From Anaerolineae bacterium (GTDB taxonomy: Bacteria > Chloroflexota > Anaerolineae > B4-G1 > SLSP01): a DNA stretch of 7,447 bases. The position numbers and the translations under genes are program-made. Each line of letters opens with the position of its first letter. The first letter of the stretch is position 1. Positions 1 through 6,802 of this stretch are shown in pieces. Location: the NCBI GenBank assembly GCA_016927095.1, contig JAFGNI010000457.1, positions 1-7,447 of the forward strand. Direction: 5' to 3'. Under the pieces are notes generated by a model. It was not told the origin of the DNA. It saw only the letters and a list, made by a program, of their open reading frames with translations, and did not search any database.

Positions 1-41
1 AAGGGAAAAGGGAGAAGGGGGAAGGGAATAGGGGAGAGGGA
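1..41 (+). repeat. G-run-rich polypurine tract
   Basis: The first 41 bases are pure purine except for one T at position 29. They contain six runs of three to five G (3-5, 10-12, 17-21, 24-26, 31-34, 38-40) separated by two to four A-rich bases. This meets the usual sequence rule for a G-quadruplex on the + strand, and the tract could also form a triplex. It lies 48 bases before the ATG of the carboxypeptidase, so it is either in that gene's leader or in the spacer after an upstream gene. No function is shown, and the tract may continue beyond the window edge. Confidence 0.6.
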
Positions 42-77
42 CTGCGGATTCGGTGAGTCGTGAGAGATCATGGTTCA

Positions 78-87
78 GGGAGAGGGA
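78..87 (+). promoter_or_regulatory. Shine-Dalgarno site deciding the M14 start
   Basis: GGGAGAGGGA lies just before ATG 89, with its GGAG core at 79-82 and six bases of spacing. The in-frame GTG at 53 has a similar purine stretch (32-41), but its GGAG core is 16 bases away, which is too far. This favours ATG 89 as the start codon. Confidence 0.55.
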
Positions 88-88
88 T

Positions 89-1765
89 ATGGCGGCATTG
101 CGCTTTGATGTGTTCTATCGTTATGATGACCTTACGCAACACCTGCAGGCCTTTGCCGAGGCCTATCCGGGGTTGGTCCGGCTGGAAAGTATTGGGCAGA
201 GCTATGAGGGCCGCGATATCTGGGTGGTGAAGGTCACCAACTTCGACACCGGTCCCGATGAGGAGAAGCCGGCTTTCTGGGCCGATGGCAACATCCACGC
301 GACAGAGGTCTCGCCGTCGACGGCACTGCTCTACTTCATCCATACGTTGGTCACGGGCTATGGGGACGATGACGAGATCACGCGTGCGCTCGACACGCGC
401 GCCTTCTACATTGTGCCGCGGGTCAACCCCGACGGCGCCGAGTGGGCGTTGGCGGATACGCCTAAGTACATCCGTTCCAGCACGCGGCCTTATCCCTACG
501 ATGAGGAGCCGATCGGTGGCATTGTCGTCGAGGATATCGATGGGGATGGGCGCATGCTGATGATGCGCATCAAGGACCCCAACGGCCCGTGGAAGGTCTG
601 TGCTGAGGAACCCAGGCTGCTGGTGCGCCGCGATCCCACCGAGACGGGTGGCACCTATTACCGGCTGTTGCCGGAGGGCCACGTTGACAATTACGATGGG
701 GTCACGATCAAGATCCAGCCGAAGAAGGAGCGCCTGGACCTCAACCGGAACTTCCCTGAGAACTGGCGCCAGGAGTACAAGCAGCGCGGCGCCGGACCCT
801 ACCCGACCTCAGAGCCCGAGGTGCGGGCCGTCGTTGCTTTCATCACCAGCCACAAGAACATCACCGGTGGCATCGCCTTCCATACCTACAGTGGCGTCAT
901 CCTGCGCCCGTACGACGACCGGCCCGACAGCGAGTTTCCTGCTGAGGACCTGTGGACTTTCGAGAAGATCGGGAACAAGGGGACCGACATCACCGCGTAT
1001 CCTAATGTCTCCGTCTACCACGGCTTCCGCTATCATCCTAAGGAGATCACGACCGGCGGTTTCGATACCTGGCTCTACGAGCATATGGGCATCTTCGCCT
1101 GGACAATTGAGATCTGGAGCCCACAGCGGGAGGCCGGCATCGAAGACTACAAGTTCATTGACTGGTTCCGCGAGCATCCGCTGGAGGACGACCTCAAGAT
1201 GCTGGCCTGGAGCGACACCGTCCTGGACGGTAAGGGCTACGTGGATTGGTATCCGTTTGATCACCCCGAGTTGGGTAAGATCGAGTTGGGGGGATGGGAC
1301 CACGTTTTCGCATTCCGGAACCCGCCGCAGCCCTTTGTCGAACGGGAGATCGCTCGCTTTCCTCGCTGGCTGCTCTGGTCGGCCTTGATCTCGCCGAAGT
1401 TGGAGCTGATCGAGGCTACGGCGAAGCCGGTGGGTGAGGGGAGCTATCGCATTCGCCTCGTCGTGGCGAACACCGGATGGCTGCCCTCCTATGTGACCAA
1501 GAAGGCGCTGGAAAAGAAGTTGGTGCGCGGGCTCGTCTGTGAGATTGCGTTACCCGACGGCGCGACGCTGGAGACCGGTGAGCCGCGCGAGGAACTGGGT
1601 CAGCTTGAGGGCCGGGCCTACAAGGGTGCCTTTATGGACGATGAGGACGTGACCGACGATCGCATCAAGGTTGAATGGGTCGTGAGCGCACCAGAGGATG
1701 GCACGGTGAAGCTCGTCGCGCGCCACGAGCGGGCAGGCACGGTGCGCGCCACTGTGGTGCTCTGA
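89..1765 (+). CDS. M14-family zinc carboxypeptidase, cytoplasmic
   Basis: The product (558 residues) is a zinc metallopeptidase of family M14, which removes C-terminal residues from peptides. The zinc ligands are visible as the HxxE motif HATE (H70, E73) and a later His in FHTYSG (H265). The substrate-binding segment NRNF is at 219-222, NPDG is at 113-116, and the likely catalytic Glu is E341 in TIEIW. An insert near residues 149-154 reads DIDGDG, resembling a calcium-binding DxDxDG loop. The last 120 or so residues lie outside the peptidase core and look like a beta-rich C-terminal domain. No signal peptide or membrane segment is visible, so the enzyme probably acts inside the cell. ATG 89 is preferred over GTG 53 because of its ribosome site. 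The gene ends eight bases before the helicase start, suggesting co-transcription. The family call is firm. Substrate preference (carboxypeptidase A-like or gamma-D-glutamyl-type) cannot be read from the sequence. Confidence 0.9.
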   Translation: MAALRFDVFYRYDDLTQHLQAFAEAYPGLVRLESIGQSYEGRDIWVVKVTNFDTGPDEEKPAFWADGNIHATEVSPSTALLYFIHTLVTGYGDDDEITRALDTRAFYIVPRVNPDGAEWALADTPKYIRSSTRPYPYDEEPIGGIVVEDIDGDGRMLMMRIKDPNGPWKVCAEEPRLLVRRDPTETGGTYYRLLPEGHVDNYDGVTIKIQPKKERLDLNRNFPENWRQEYKQRGAGPYPTSEPEVRAVVAFITSHKNITGGIAFHTYSGVILRPYDDRPDSEFPAEDLWTFEKIGNKGTDITAYPNVSVYHGFRYHPKEITTGGFDTWLYEHMGIFAWTIEIWSPQREAGIEDYKFIDWFREHPLEDDLKMLAWSDTVLDGKGYVDWYPFDHPELGKIELGGWDHVFAFRNPPQPFVEREIARFPRWLLWSALISPKLELIEATAKPVGEGSYRIRLVVANTGWLPSYVTKKALEKKLVRGLVCEIALPDGATLETGEPREELGQLEGRAYKGAFMDDEDVTDDRIKVEWVVSAPEDGTVKLVARHERAGTVRATVVL

Positions 1766-1773
1766 GCAGGCCG

Positions 1774-4011
1774 ATGACACTGGCCTTCCAGCCGCGTCCG
1801 AAGCAACGCGCCGTCGTCTCCTATCTCGGGGGGCGGATGGGCGTCTCCGCTGTGCCCGGGAGCGGCAAGACCTGGACGCTGTCGGCGCTGGCTGCGAAGC
1901 TGGTCGCCGAGGCCGACCTCGCCGACGATCAGGAGGTCCTGATTGTGACGCTGGTCAACTCGGCGGTGAACAACTTCTCCAGCCGCGTGGGGGGCTTTGT
2001 GCAGGCGCGGGGACTGTTGCCCGGCGTAGGCTATCGCGTGCGGACGCTTCACGGCTTGGCCCACGATGTCGTGCGTGAGCGACCCGGCTTGGTCGGCCTC
2101 TCCGATGACTTCAGCATCGTGGACGAGCGGTTGTCGCGTGAGATCCTCCTGGATGCGGCACAAGCCTGGGTCCGCGAGAATACGGACGTCGCTGATGCGT
2201 TCCTGTCGTCCGATCTCGAGCCTTATCGGGCTGAACGATTGCTGAATGGGCGATGGCCTGATCTCGTGGTGGACGTTGCGACGGCGTTGATCAAGCAGGC
2301 CAAGGACCTCCAGATCACGCCCGCGGGCCTGCGCTATCTGCTGGACAACTTCCCCGACGCGCTGCCGCTGCTGGAGATGGGCTACAGTGTCTACGCCGAC
2401 TACCAGCGCGCCTTGTCCTATCGCGGCGCGGTCGACTTCGATGACCTGATCCGGTTGGCGCTGCAGGCGCTCCGGTTGGATCCGGCCTTTCTCGGGCGGC
2501 TGCGGCAACGCTGGCCCTATATTCTGGAGGATGAGGCGCAGGACAGCAGCCGGCTTCAGGAGCTGATCCTGCGGGAGTTGGTCGGTCATGAAGGCAACTG
2601 GGTTCGGGTGGGCGATCCGAACCAGGCCATCTACGAGACCTTCACGACGGCAAGTCCCAAGTATCTCAGGAATTTCCTGGAGGAGCCGGGGGTTGTGGCG
2701 GCAGACCTCCCCAACTCGGGGCGCTCGATGCAGAGCGTCATCGATCTGGCCAACGCCTTGATCGACTGGACGATGGCGGACCATCCTGAGCCGAGTCTGC
2801 GCAGTGCCCTGACCATGCCCTACATCCAACCGACGCCACCCGGCGACCCGCAGCCCAATCCCCCTGATGACCCGGATCAAGTGCGCTTTGTGGATCGCGC
2901 TTACTCACCCAAGGATGAGATCGAGGCCGTGGCCCACTCCGCTGCTGCCTGGGTTGAGGCACACCCGGAGCAGACTGTTGCGGTCTTGGTCCCGCGCAAC
3001 AACCGCGGATTCGAGCTGAGCAACCGCCTCAAGGAGATGGGGACGCCCCACGTCGAGCTCTTGCGCAGCGCCCCAGCCACCCGGGAGGCTGCCGGCGCGC
3101 TGGGCAACGTGCTGAACTACTTAGGTGATCCTGCCTCTGCACGGAAGTTGGGCACGGTCTACCGTGTATGGCGCCGGGATGACCGGGAGTCCGAGGAGCT
3201 CTGGAAAGAGGCCGAGGCTATCTCGAAACTCATTGAGAGATGTCCCCGGGTCGAGGATTTTGTGTGGCCCCGGTTGGGTCGTGATTGGCTGGCCTCGCTA
3301 GAGGATCACGCGCTCTGGTCCCCGGACCTTGGCGAGCACCTCAGTACTTTCCGAAGTCTGGTCCGGCGCTGGCAGGGCACGACCGTCCTTCCCATCGACC
3401 AGATCATTCTGACACTGGCCCAGGACTTCTTCGATGATCCTGTCGACCTGGCAATTGCTCACAAGTTGGCGTTGGTCTTGCGCCAGACCGCCGATGCGCA
3501 TCCTGACTGGCGCCTGCCCGAGTTGACCGAAGAGCTGGCGGTGGTCGCCCGTAACGAGCGGCGTTTCCTGGGCTTTGCCGACGCTGACATCGGCTTTGAC
3601 CCTGAGGTATACCGGGGCCAGGTGGTAGTCACCACGATGCACCGCGCCAAGGGACTGGAATGGGACAAGGTCTATCTGATGTCCGTTAACGACTACAACT
3701 TCCCATCGGCGCAGCCCCAGGATCAGTACATCTCGGAGCCGTGGTTCGTCCGAGATCAACTGAATCTCCAGGCTGAGGCGTTGGCCCAGCTGAAGGCCCT
3801 GGAGACCAATCCGGATCTCTTCGACTACGATGAAGGCACGCCCACGCTAGATGCTCGATTGGAGTACGCCGCCGAGCGCCTCCGGCTATTCTACGTCGGG
3901 ATCACCCGAGCTCGCAAGGCGCTCAGCGTCACTTGGAACACGGGTCGTCGTGGCAATGCCCAGCCCTCGGTACCCTTCATCGCTCTGCAGACATGGTGGG
4001 AGCAAGCATGA
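1774..4011 (+). CDS. UvrD/PcrA/AddA-like superfamily 1A DNA helicase
   Basis: The product (745 residues) is an ATP-driven DNA translocase and helicase, of the 3'-5' type by family. The SF1A motifs occur in order: Q motif around Q11, Walker A AVPGSGKT (26-33, K32, T33), TLHGLA (91-96), Walker B and motif II EDEAQDSS (252-259, D253, E254), motif III GDPNQAIY (280-287), motif IV NSGRS (314-318), motif V TTMHRAKGLEW (620-630), and motif VI LFYVGITRARKA (705-716) with the arginine finger region. A proline-rich stretch (349-367) sits between the 1A and 2A parts. There is no C-terminal nuclease domain, unlike AddA or RecB; a nuclease is encoded by the next gene instead. ATG 1774 places the Q motif at the N-terminus as usual. 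An upstream in-frame ATG at 1675 would overlap the peptidase gene by 91 bases. The stop overlaps the nuclease start as ATGA, so translation is probably coupled. The helicase identity is firm; the repair role is inferred. Confidence 0.93.
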   Translation: MTLAFQPRPKQRAVVSYLGGRMGVSAVPGSGKTWTLSALAAKLVAEADLADDQEVLIVTLVNSAVNNFSSRVGGFVQARGLLPGVGYRVRTLHGLAHDVVRERPGLVGLSDDFSIVDERLSREILLDAAQAWVRENTDVADAFLSSDLEPYRAERLLNGRWPDLVVDVATALIKQAKDLQITPAGLRYLLDNFPDALPLLEMGYSVYADYQRALSYRGAVDFDDLIRLALQALRLDPAFLGRLRQRWPYILEDEAQDSSRLQELILRELVGHEGNWVRVGDPNQAIYETFTTASPKYLRNFLEEPGVVAADLPNSGRSMQSVIDLANALIDWTMADHPEPSLRSALTMPYIQPTPPGDPQPNPPDDPDQVRFVDRAYSPKDEIEAVAHSAAAWVEAHPEQTVAVLVPRNNRGFELSNRLKEMGTPHVELLRSAPATREAAGALGNVLNYLGDPASARKLGTVYRVWRRDDRESEELWKEAEAISKLIERCPRVEDFVWPRLGRDWLASLEDHALWSPDLGEHLSTFRSLVRRWQGTTVLPIDQIILTLAQDFFDDPVDLAIAHKLALVLRQTADAHPDWRLPELTEELAVVARNERRFLGFADADIGFDPEVYRGQVVVTTMHRAKGLEWDKVYLMSVNDYNFPSAQPQDQYISEPWFVRDQLNLQAEALAQLKALETNPDLFDYDEGTPTLDARLEYAAERLRLFYVGITRARKALSVTWNTGRRGNAQPSVPFIALQTWWEQA
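4008..4011 (+). other. ATGA stop/start overlap coupling helicase and nuclease
   Basis: The TGA stop of the helicase (4009-4011) overlaps the ATG of the nuclease (4008-4010). Such overlaps usually mean that the same ribosome restarts on the second gene, giving linked amounts of the two proteins. No strong separate Shine-Dalgarno site is seen in front of the ATG. Confidence 0.85.
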
Positions 4012-4862
4012 CCCTACTACCCGACGACTTCCAGTTCAGCCAGGCGAGCCTCCAGGACTTCGAGGATTGCCCGCGCCGCTTCCAGCTGCGCTACCTGGAG
4101 GGGCTCCGCTGGCCCGCGGTGGAGGCCGAGCCCATCGAGGAGCATGAGAAGCGGATGGCAATAGGCACCGATTTCCACACGATGGCCCAGCGCCATATCC
4201 TGGGTCTGCCCGAGGCCCAGATCGAGAGGTCCGCGCATGACCCCGATCTGCTTCGATGGTGGCGTAATCTCCTAACCTACCGCCCCGTCGAGACGTTTGG
4301 GGGTGATCCCAGTACAGCCAAAGTGCGGAGTGAGGTCGTACTGCAGGCGCAGGTGGCTGGTTACGGTCTAGTGGCCAAATACGATGTTGTGATCGTCAAT
4401 CCTCGCTGTCGCTTTGTGATCCTGGATTGGAAGACCTCAAGCCGCCGCCCGCTAGATCAGGACCTCAAGGGCAGGCTGCAGACGCGCGTCTATCGCCTTC
4501 TGGCGGTTGAGGCGGGAGGCTACCTCAACGATGGTGAGGCGATTGATCCTGGATCCGTTGAGATGGTCTACTGGTTCCCTGAGTTCCCGGATGCGCCGGT
4601 GCGGTTGCCGTACGATGCTTCGCAGTATGAGAGCGATCGCCGGTATCTTGAACGACTGATCACCGAGATCGCCGGTATGGATGAAGCGACTTACGCGCTG
4701 ACGGAGGACGAGCCCCGGTGCAAGTATTGCCTTTACCGCTCCTATTGTGGTCGGGGCGCGGAAGCCGGAGAACTGGCAGAAGCCGCGCCAGAGTGGGAGG
4801 CGACGTCGAGCCTTGAGGACCTCGATCTCGACCTCGAGCAGATCGCGGAGATCGCTTTCTAG
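4008..4862 (+). CDS. PD-(D/E)XK nuclease with AddB/Cas4-type Fe-S cysteines
   Basis: The product (284 residues) is a RecB/AddB/Cas4-type nuclease of the PD-(D/E)XK fold. The N-terminus has the typical SQASLQDFEDCPRRF segment. Candidate catalytic residues are H57, E109, D126, D140 and K142 in LDWKTS, followed by Q158 and Y162 (QTRVY, the QxxxY motif). Cysteines C21, C238, C241 and C247 form the pattern C-x216-C-x2-C-x5-C, which in AddB and Cas4 binds a 4Fe-4S cluster clamping the nuclease domain. The protein is far smaller than AddB (over 1000 residues) and carries no helicase part, so it is a free nuclease module. The last 20 residues are acidic and leucine-rich and end in Phe, possibly a docking tail. 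Its start overlaps the helicase stop, so the two proteins probably act together on DNA ends. A Cas4 role in CRISPR adaptation is unlikely, since no cas gene or repeat array is present here. Strand polarity is unknown. Confidence 0.9.
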   Translation: MTLLPDDFQFSQASLQDFEDCPRRFQLRYLEGLRWPAVEAEPIEEHEKRMAIGTDFHTMAQRHILGLPEAQIERSAHDPDLLRWWRNLLTYRPVETFGGDPSTAKVRSEVVLQAQVAGYGLVAKYDVVIVNPRCRFVILDWKTSSRRPLDQDLKGRLQTRVYRLLAVEAGGYLNDGEAIDPGSVEMVYWFPEFPDAPVRLPYDASQYESDRRYLERLITEIAGMDEATYALTEDEPRCKYCLYRSYCGRGAEAGELAEAAPEWEATSSLEDLDLDLEQIAEIAF

Positions 4863-4874
4863 CTAAGAGCTGTC

Positions 4875-4902
4875 TTGTTTCAGAGCCTGTCCGGAGTAAA
4901 AT
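4875..4902 (+). promoter_or_regulatory. Sigma-70-like promoter for apgM
   Basis: TTGTTT (4875-4880) and TAAAAT (4897-4902) are 16 bases apart. The -10 box matches TATAAT at five of six positions, while the -35 matches TTGACA only at TTG. The box lies in the only AT-rich stretch of this neighbourhood, after the nuclease stop and before a strong ribosome site. Transcription would start near 4909, giving a leader of about 30 bases. It suggests that apgM is a separate unit from the three genes upstream. Confidence 0.5.
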
Positions 4903-4925
4903 AGATGAATGAGTCCACTAATTCT

Positions 4926-4930
4926 GGAGG
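4926..4930 (+). promoter_or_regulatory. Strong Shine-Dalgarno site of apgM
   Basis: GGAGG lies nine bases before ATG 4940. It is the clearest ribosome site in the window and fixes the start of the mutase. It also fits expression from a separate leader rather than by coupling to the nuclease. Confidence 0.8.
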
Positions 4931-4939
4931 CATAACAAA

Positions 4940-6142
4940 ATGAACCAACTCGAGTTGATGCGCAAGCTGAGCATACCGGGCGAGACGAAGATGGTGTTGA
5001 TGATCATGGACGGCGTCGGCGGGCTGCCCGGTCCCGACGGCCTCACCGAGCTCGAGGCCGCGAAGACCCCCAATTTCGATGCACTGGCTAAGAAGGGGAT
5101 TGTGGGTCTCAGCACGCCGGCTCGTCCTGGCGTCACACCGGGCAGCGGCCCCGGCCATGTGGGGCTCTTTGGTTACGATCCCATGGAGTGGGAGATCGGT
5201 CGTGGGGTCCTGGAGGCTCTGGGTATAGATTTCGACCTTGGTCCGAATGACCTGGCAGCTCGGGGTAACTTCGCCACCGTAGATGCCGATGGGAACATCA
5301 CGGATCGCCGTGCAGGACGTATCCCGACGGAGGAGGGGGCACGTCTCGTGGAGAAGCTCCGCCAGATTGAGCTGCCGGGCGTGGAGACCTTTGTCGAAGT
5401 CGTCAAGGAGTACCGCTTCGTGCTCGTGCTGCGTGGTGAGCAGCTGGAGGACGGCCTCACGGAGACCGATCCTCAGATGACGGGCGTTCCGCCGCTCCCC
5501 GTTGAGGCGCTGCGCCCCGAGGCCGAGGCATCAGCCAAGCTGCTGAATATGTGGCTTGCCAAGGCCCGCGAGCTGCTGAAGGACGAGCCCAAGGCCAACA
5601 GCATGAACCTGCGGGGCATCGCGAAGGTCCCGCCCATCCCCAAGATGAACGAGATCTACGCGATGGCGTTGGGCGCGATTGCGACCTACCCCATGTATCG
5701 GGGTATCGGCCGGCTGGTGGGGATGAAGGTGTTGCCCACGGGGGACACCATTGCCAGTGAGGTGGAGACACTGAAGAAGTACTGGGACGACTACGACTTC
5801 TTCTTCTTCCATGTCAAGAAGACCGATAGCTACGGTGAGGACGGCAACTTCGAGGGCAAGGTGCACGTGATCGAGGAGGCTGATGCAGCGCTTCCAGAGA
5901 TCCTGGCGCTGAACCCCGATGTGATCTTCGTCACGGGCGATCACAGCACGCCGTGGGCGCTCAAGTCGCATTCGTGGCACGAGGTGCCAGTGCTGCTCTG
6001 GTCGAAGTATATCCGCCCCGATGATGTGGACGCCTTTGGTGAGCGGCCCTGTATGCGCGGCGGCTTGGGGCATATCCGCCATGTCGATATCGTGCCGCTG
6101 ATGATGGCGCACGCGGGCCGCCTGACCAAGTTCGGCGCCTAG
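4940..6142 (+). CDS. apgM: Archaeal-type cofactor-independent phosphoglycerate mutase
   Basis: The enzyme (400 residues, normal for the archaeal-type family) interconverts 3- and 2-phosphoglycerate in glycolysis and gluconeogenesis without 2,3-bisphosphoglycerate. It belongs to the alkaline phosphatase superfamily and needs divalent metal. Visible signatures are MDGVGG (23-28, metal ligand D24), KTPNFDALA (42-50), the nucleophile region TPGSGPGH (S69), DRRAGR (122-127), PMYRGIGRLVG (251-261), HVKKTDSYGEDG (291-302), VTGDHSTPW (331-339, D334 and H335) and HSWHEVP (344-350, H347). In bacterial-type iPGM a D-x-x-x-H motif binds one metal; here the matching segment reads D296-x-x-x-E300, as expected for the archaeal branch. 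No signal peptide is seen, so it is cytosolic. A promoter-like sequence and a strong ribosome site precede it. The remains of an RDD gene follow directly. Identity is secure. Homoserine kinase-like or phosphopentomutase relatives are less likely because the whole length fits ApgM. Confidence 0.95.
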   Translation: MNQLELMRKLSIPGETKMVLMIMDGVGGLPGPDGLTELEAAKTPNFDALAKKGIVGLSTPARPGVTPGSGPGHVGLFGYDPMEWEIGRGVLEALGIDFDLGPNDLAARGNFATVDADGNITDRRAGRIPTEEGARLVEKLRQIELPGVETFVEVVKEYRFVLVLRGEQLEDGLTETDPQMTGVPPLPVEALRPEAEASAKLLNMWLAKARELLKDEPKANSMNLRGIAKVPPIPKMNEIYAMALGAIATYPMYRGIGRLVGMKVLPTGDTIASEVETLKKYWDDYDFFFFHVKKTDSYGEDGNFEGKVHVIEEADAALPEILALNPDVIFVTGDHSTPWALKSHSWHEVPVLLWSKYIRPDDVDAFGERPCMRGGLGHIRHVDIVPLMMAHAGRLTKFGA

Positions 6143-6152
6143 CCCCCTACCT

Positions 6153-6644
6153 TTGCTACTGCTTCGTCGGGCTGGGGCTTATCTGACTGGTATCGCGCTG
6201 CCCTTCGCGATCTTGGCGCCGTTGGCTTTCGTGGGCGAGCGTCTCCTGGGCATCCGTCCGGAGGGTGGGCTGCAGATCTGATTCGCCACGGTCTTGACCT
6301 TCTCTGTGCCGGTGTGGGCTTACTTCGCTGTGGCGGACGCTTCGGCGGCCGGTGCTACGCTTGGCAAGCGCTTGACGCGGATCTGCGTGCGACGAACCGG
6401 TGGCGGTCGGATCCGGTTCGGCACAGCGTTGGCGCGGACGGCCCTGAAGCTGATGCCGTGGGAGTTGGCCCACCTGTTAGGGTTTGCCCTTGTGGATGGG
6501 GTGAGCGACACGGCGCAGCTCGTGGGGTTGGTCGCGGCGAACGTGCTTATGCTTGGCTACTTAGGCGTCCGCGCATTGACGCGAGGAGAGCAGAGCATGC
6601 ACGACCTGGTCGTGGGGACGGTGGCGACCGCGGAATGTAGCTGA
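6153..6644 (+). pseudogene. RDD-family membrane protein, interrupted by TGA
   Basis: One reading frame runs from about 6153 to the stop at 6642-6644 and is broken only by a TGA at 6279-6281. Read through, it gives about 163 codons, a usual RDD size. It would contain LLRRAGAYL near the start, a first hydrophobic helix (codons 9-29), a second (44-64), the RDD hallmark GATLGKRL (67-74), a third helix (about 123-142) and the closing HDLVVGT (150-156). RDD proteins are small, three-helix inner-membrane proteins of mostly unknown role, some linked to ion transport. The first-helix Asp usual in the family is Thr here. No good start codon is evident: TTG 6153 lies 11 bases after the apgM stop without a Shine-Dalgarno site. 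TTG 6294, after the break, also lacks one and would lose the first helix. TGA ends neighbouring genes, so recoding is unlikely. A recent nonsense mutation (TGG to TGA) or a sequencing error explains it best. Confidence 0.7.
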
Positions 6645-6682
6645 CTGCAGGCCACGATTCCGCCCACCCGCTGCGTCCCGAT

Positions 6683-6702
6683 CCGGGCGTGAATGGGCCC
6701 GG
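6683..6702 (+). repeat. Hairpin A in the apgM/RDD-recJ gap
   Basis: CCGGGC (6683-6688) and GCCCGG (6697-6702) form a perfect six-pair stem with an eight-base loop, GTGAATGG. It begins 38 bases after the RDD stop and has no T-run after it. Alone it is weak evidence for a structure. It is listed because three more hairpins follow. Confidence 0.4.
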
Positions 6703-6737
6703 CGCAGGTCACTCGCAGGCGCGATCAAAGTCTTTGG

Positions 6738-6769
6738 ACCGACCGCCAGCTCTCAGGCTGGCGGTCGGT
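6738..6769. terminator. Perfect 13-bp hairpin, terminator-like, no T-run
   Basis: ACCGACCGCCAGC (6738-6750) pairs perfectly with GCTGGCGGTCGGT (6757-6769) across a six-base loop TCTCAG. It is the strongest inverted repeat in the window and stands between the RDD gene and recJ, where a transcript end is expected. No T-run follows on either strand, so it is not a classical intrinsic terminator. It could instead be an RNA 3'-end stabiliser, a U-independent terminator or a palindromic repeat element. Confidence 0.55.
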
Positions 6770-6802
6770 GACACCTAGCGGTCAGTAAAGCTGGTTCGCA
6801 GT

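Noticed and set aside
1675..1773. Upstream ATG extending the helicase by 33 residues
   Set aside because: It would overlap the peptidase gene by 91 bases, and the added residues are an Arg/Gly-rich shadow translation. The Q motif already sits at the N-terminus from ATG 1774.
1618..2880. 420-codon open frame on the minus strand across the M14/helicase junction
   Set aside because: It lies antisense to two well-supported genes, has no recognisable motifs, and long reverse frames are expected at high GC.
3933..4007. Upstream start extending the nuclease by 25 residues
   Set aside because: It lies inside the helicase end, and the conserved SQASLQDFEDC segment follows directly from ATG 4008.
4008..4862. 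Cas4 of a CRISPR adaptation module
   Set aside because: No CRISPR repeats or other cas genes are present in the window, and the overlapping helicase points to an AddAB-like role.
1774..4862. Gabija-type defence pair
   Set aside because: Gabija pairs a UvrD-like helicase with a TOPRIM/ATPase nuclease (GajA). The nuclease here is PD-(D/E)XK with an Fe-S site and no ATPase.
5531..6112. 193-codon minus-strand frame inside apgM
   Set aside because: It is a His-rich shadow of the mutase codons with no family features.
6279..6281. TGA read as Trp or selenocysteine
   Set aside because: TGA ends the M14 and helicase genes at sensible points, so it is a stop in this code. RDD proteins are not known selenoproteins, and no selenocysteine insertion element was recognised.
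6294..6644. Intact separate gene starting at TTG 6294
   Set aside because: There is no ribosome site, it would lose the first membrane helix, and the frame before the TGA carries the missing family N-terminus.
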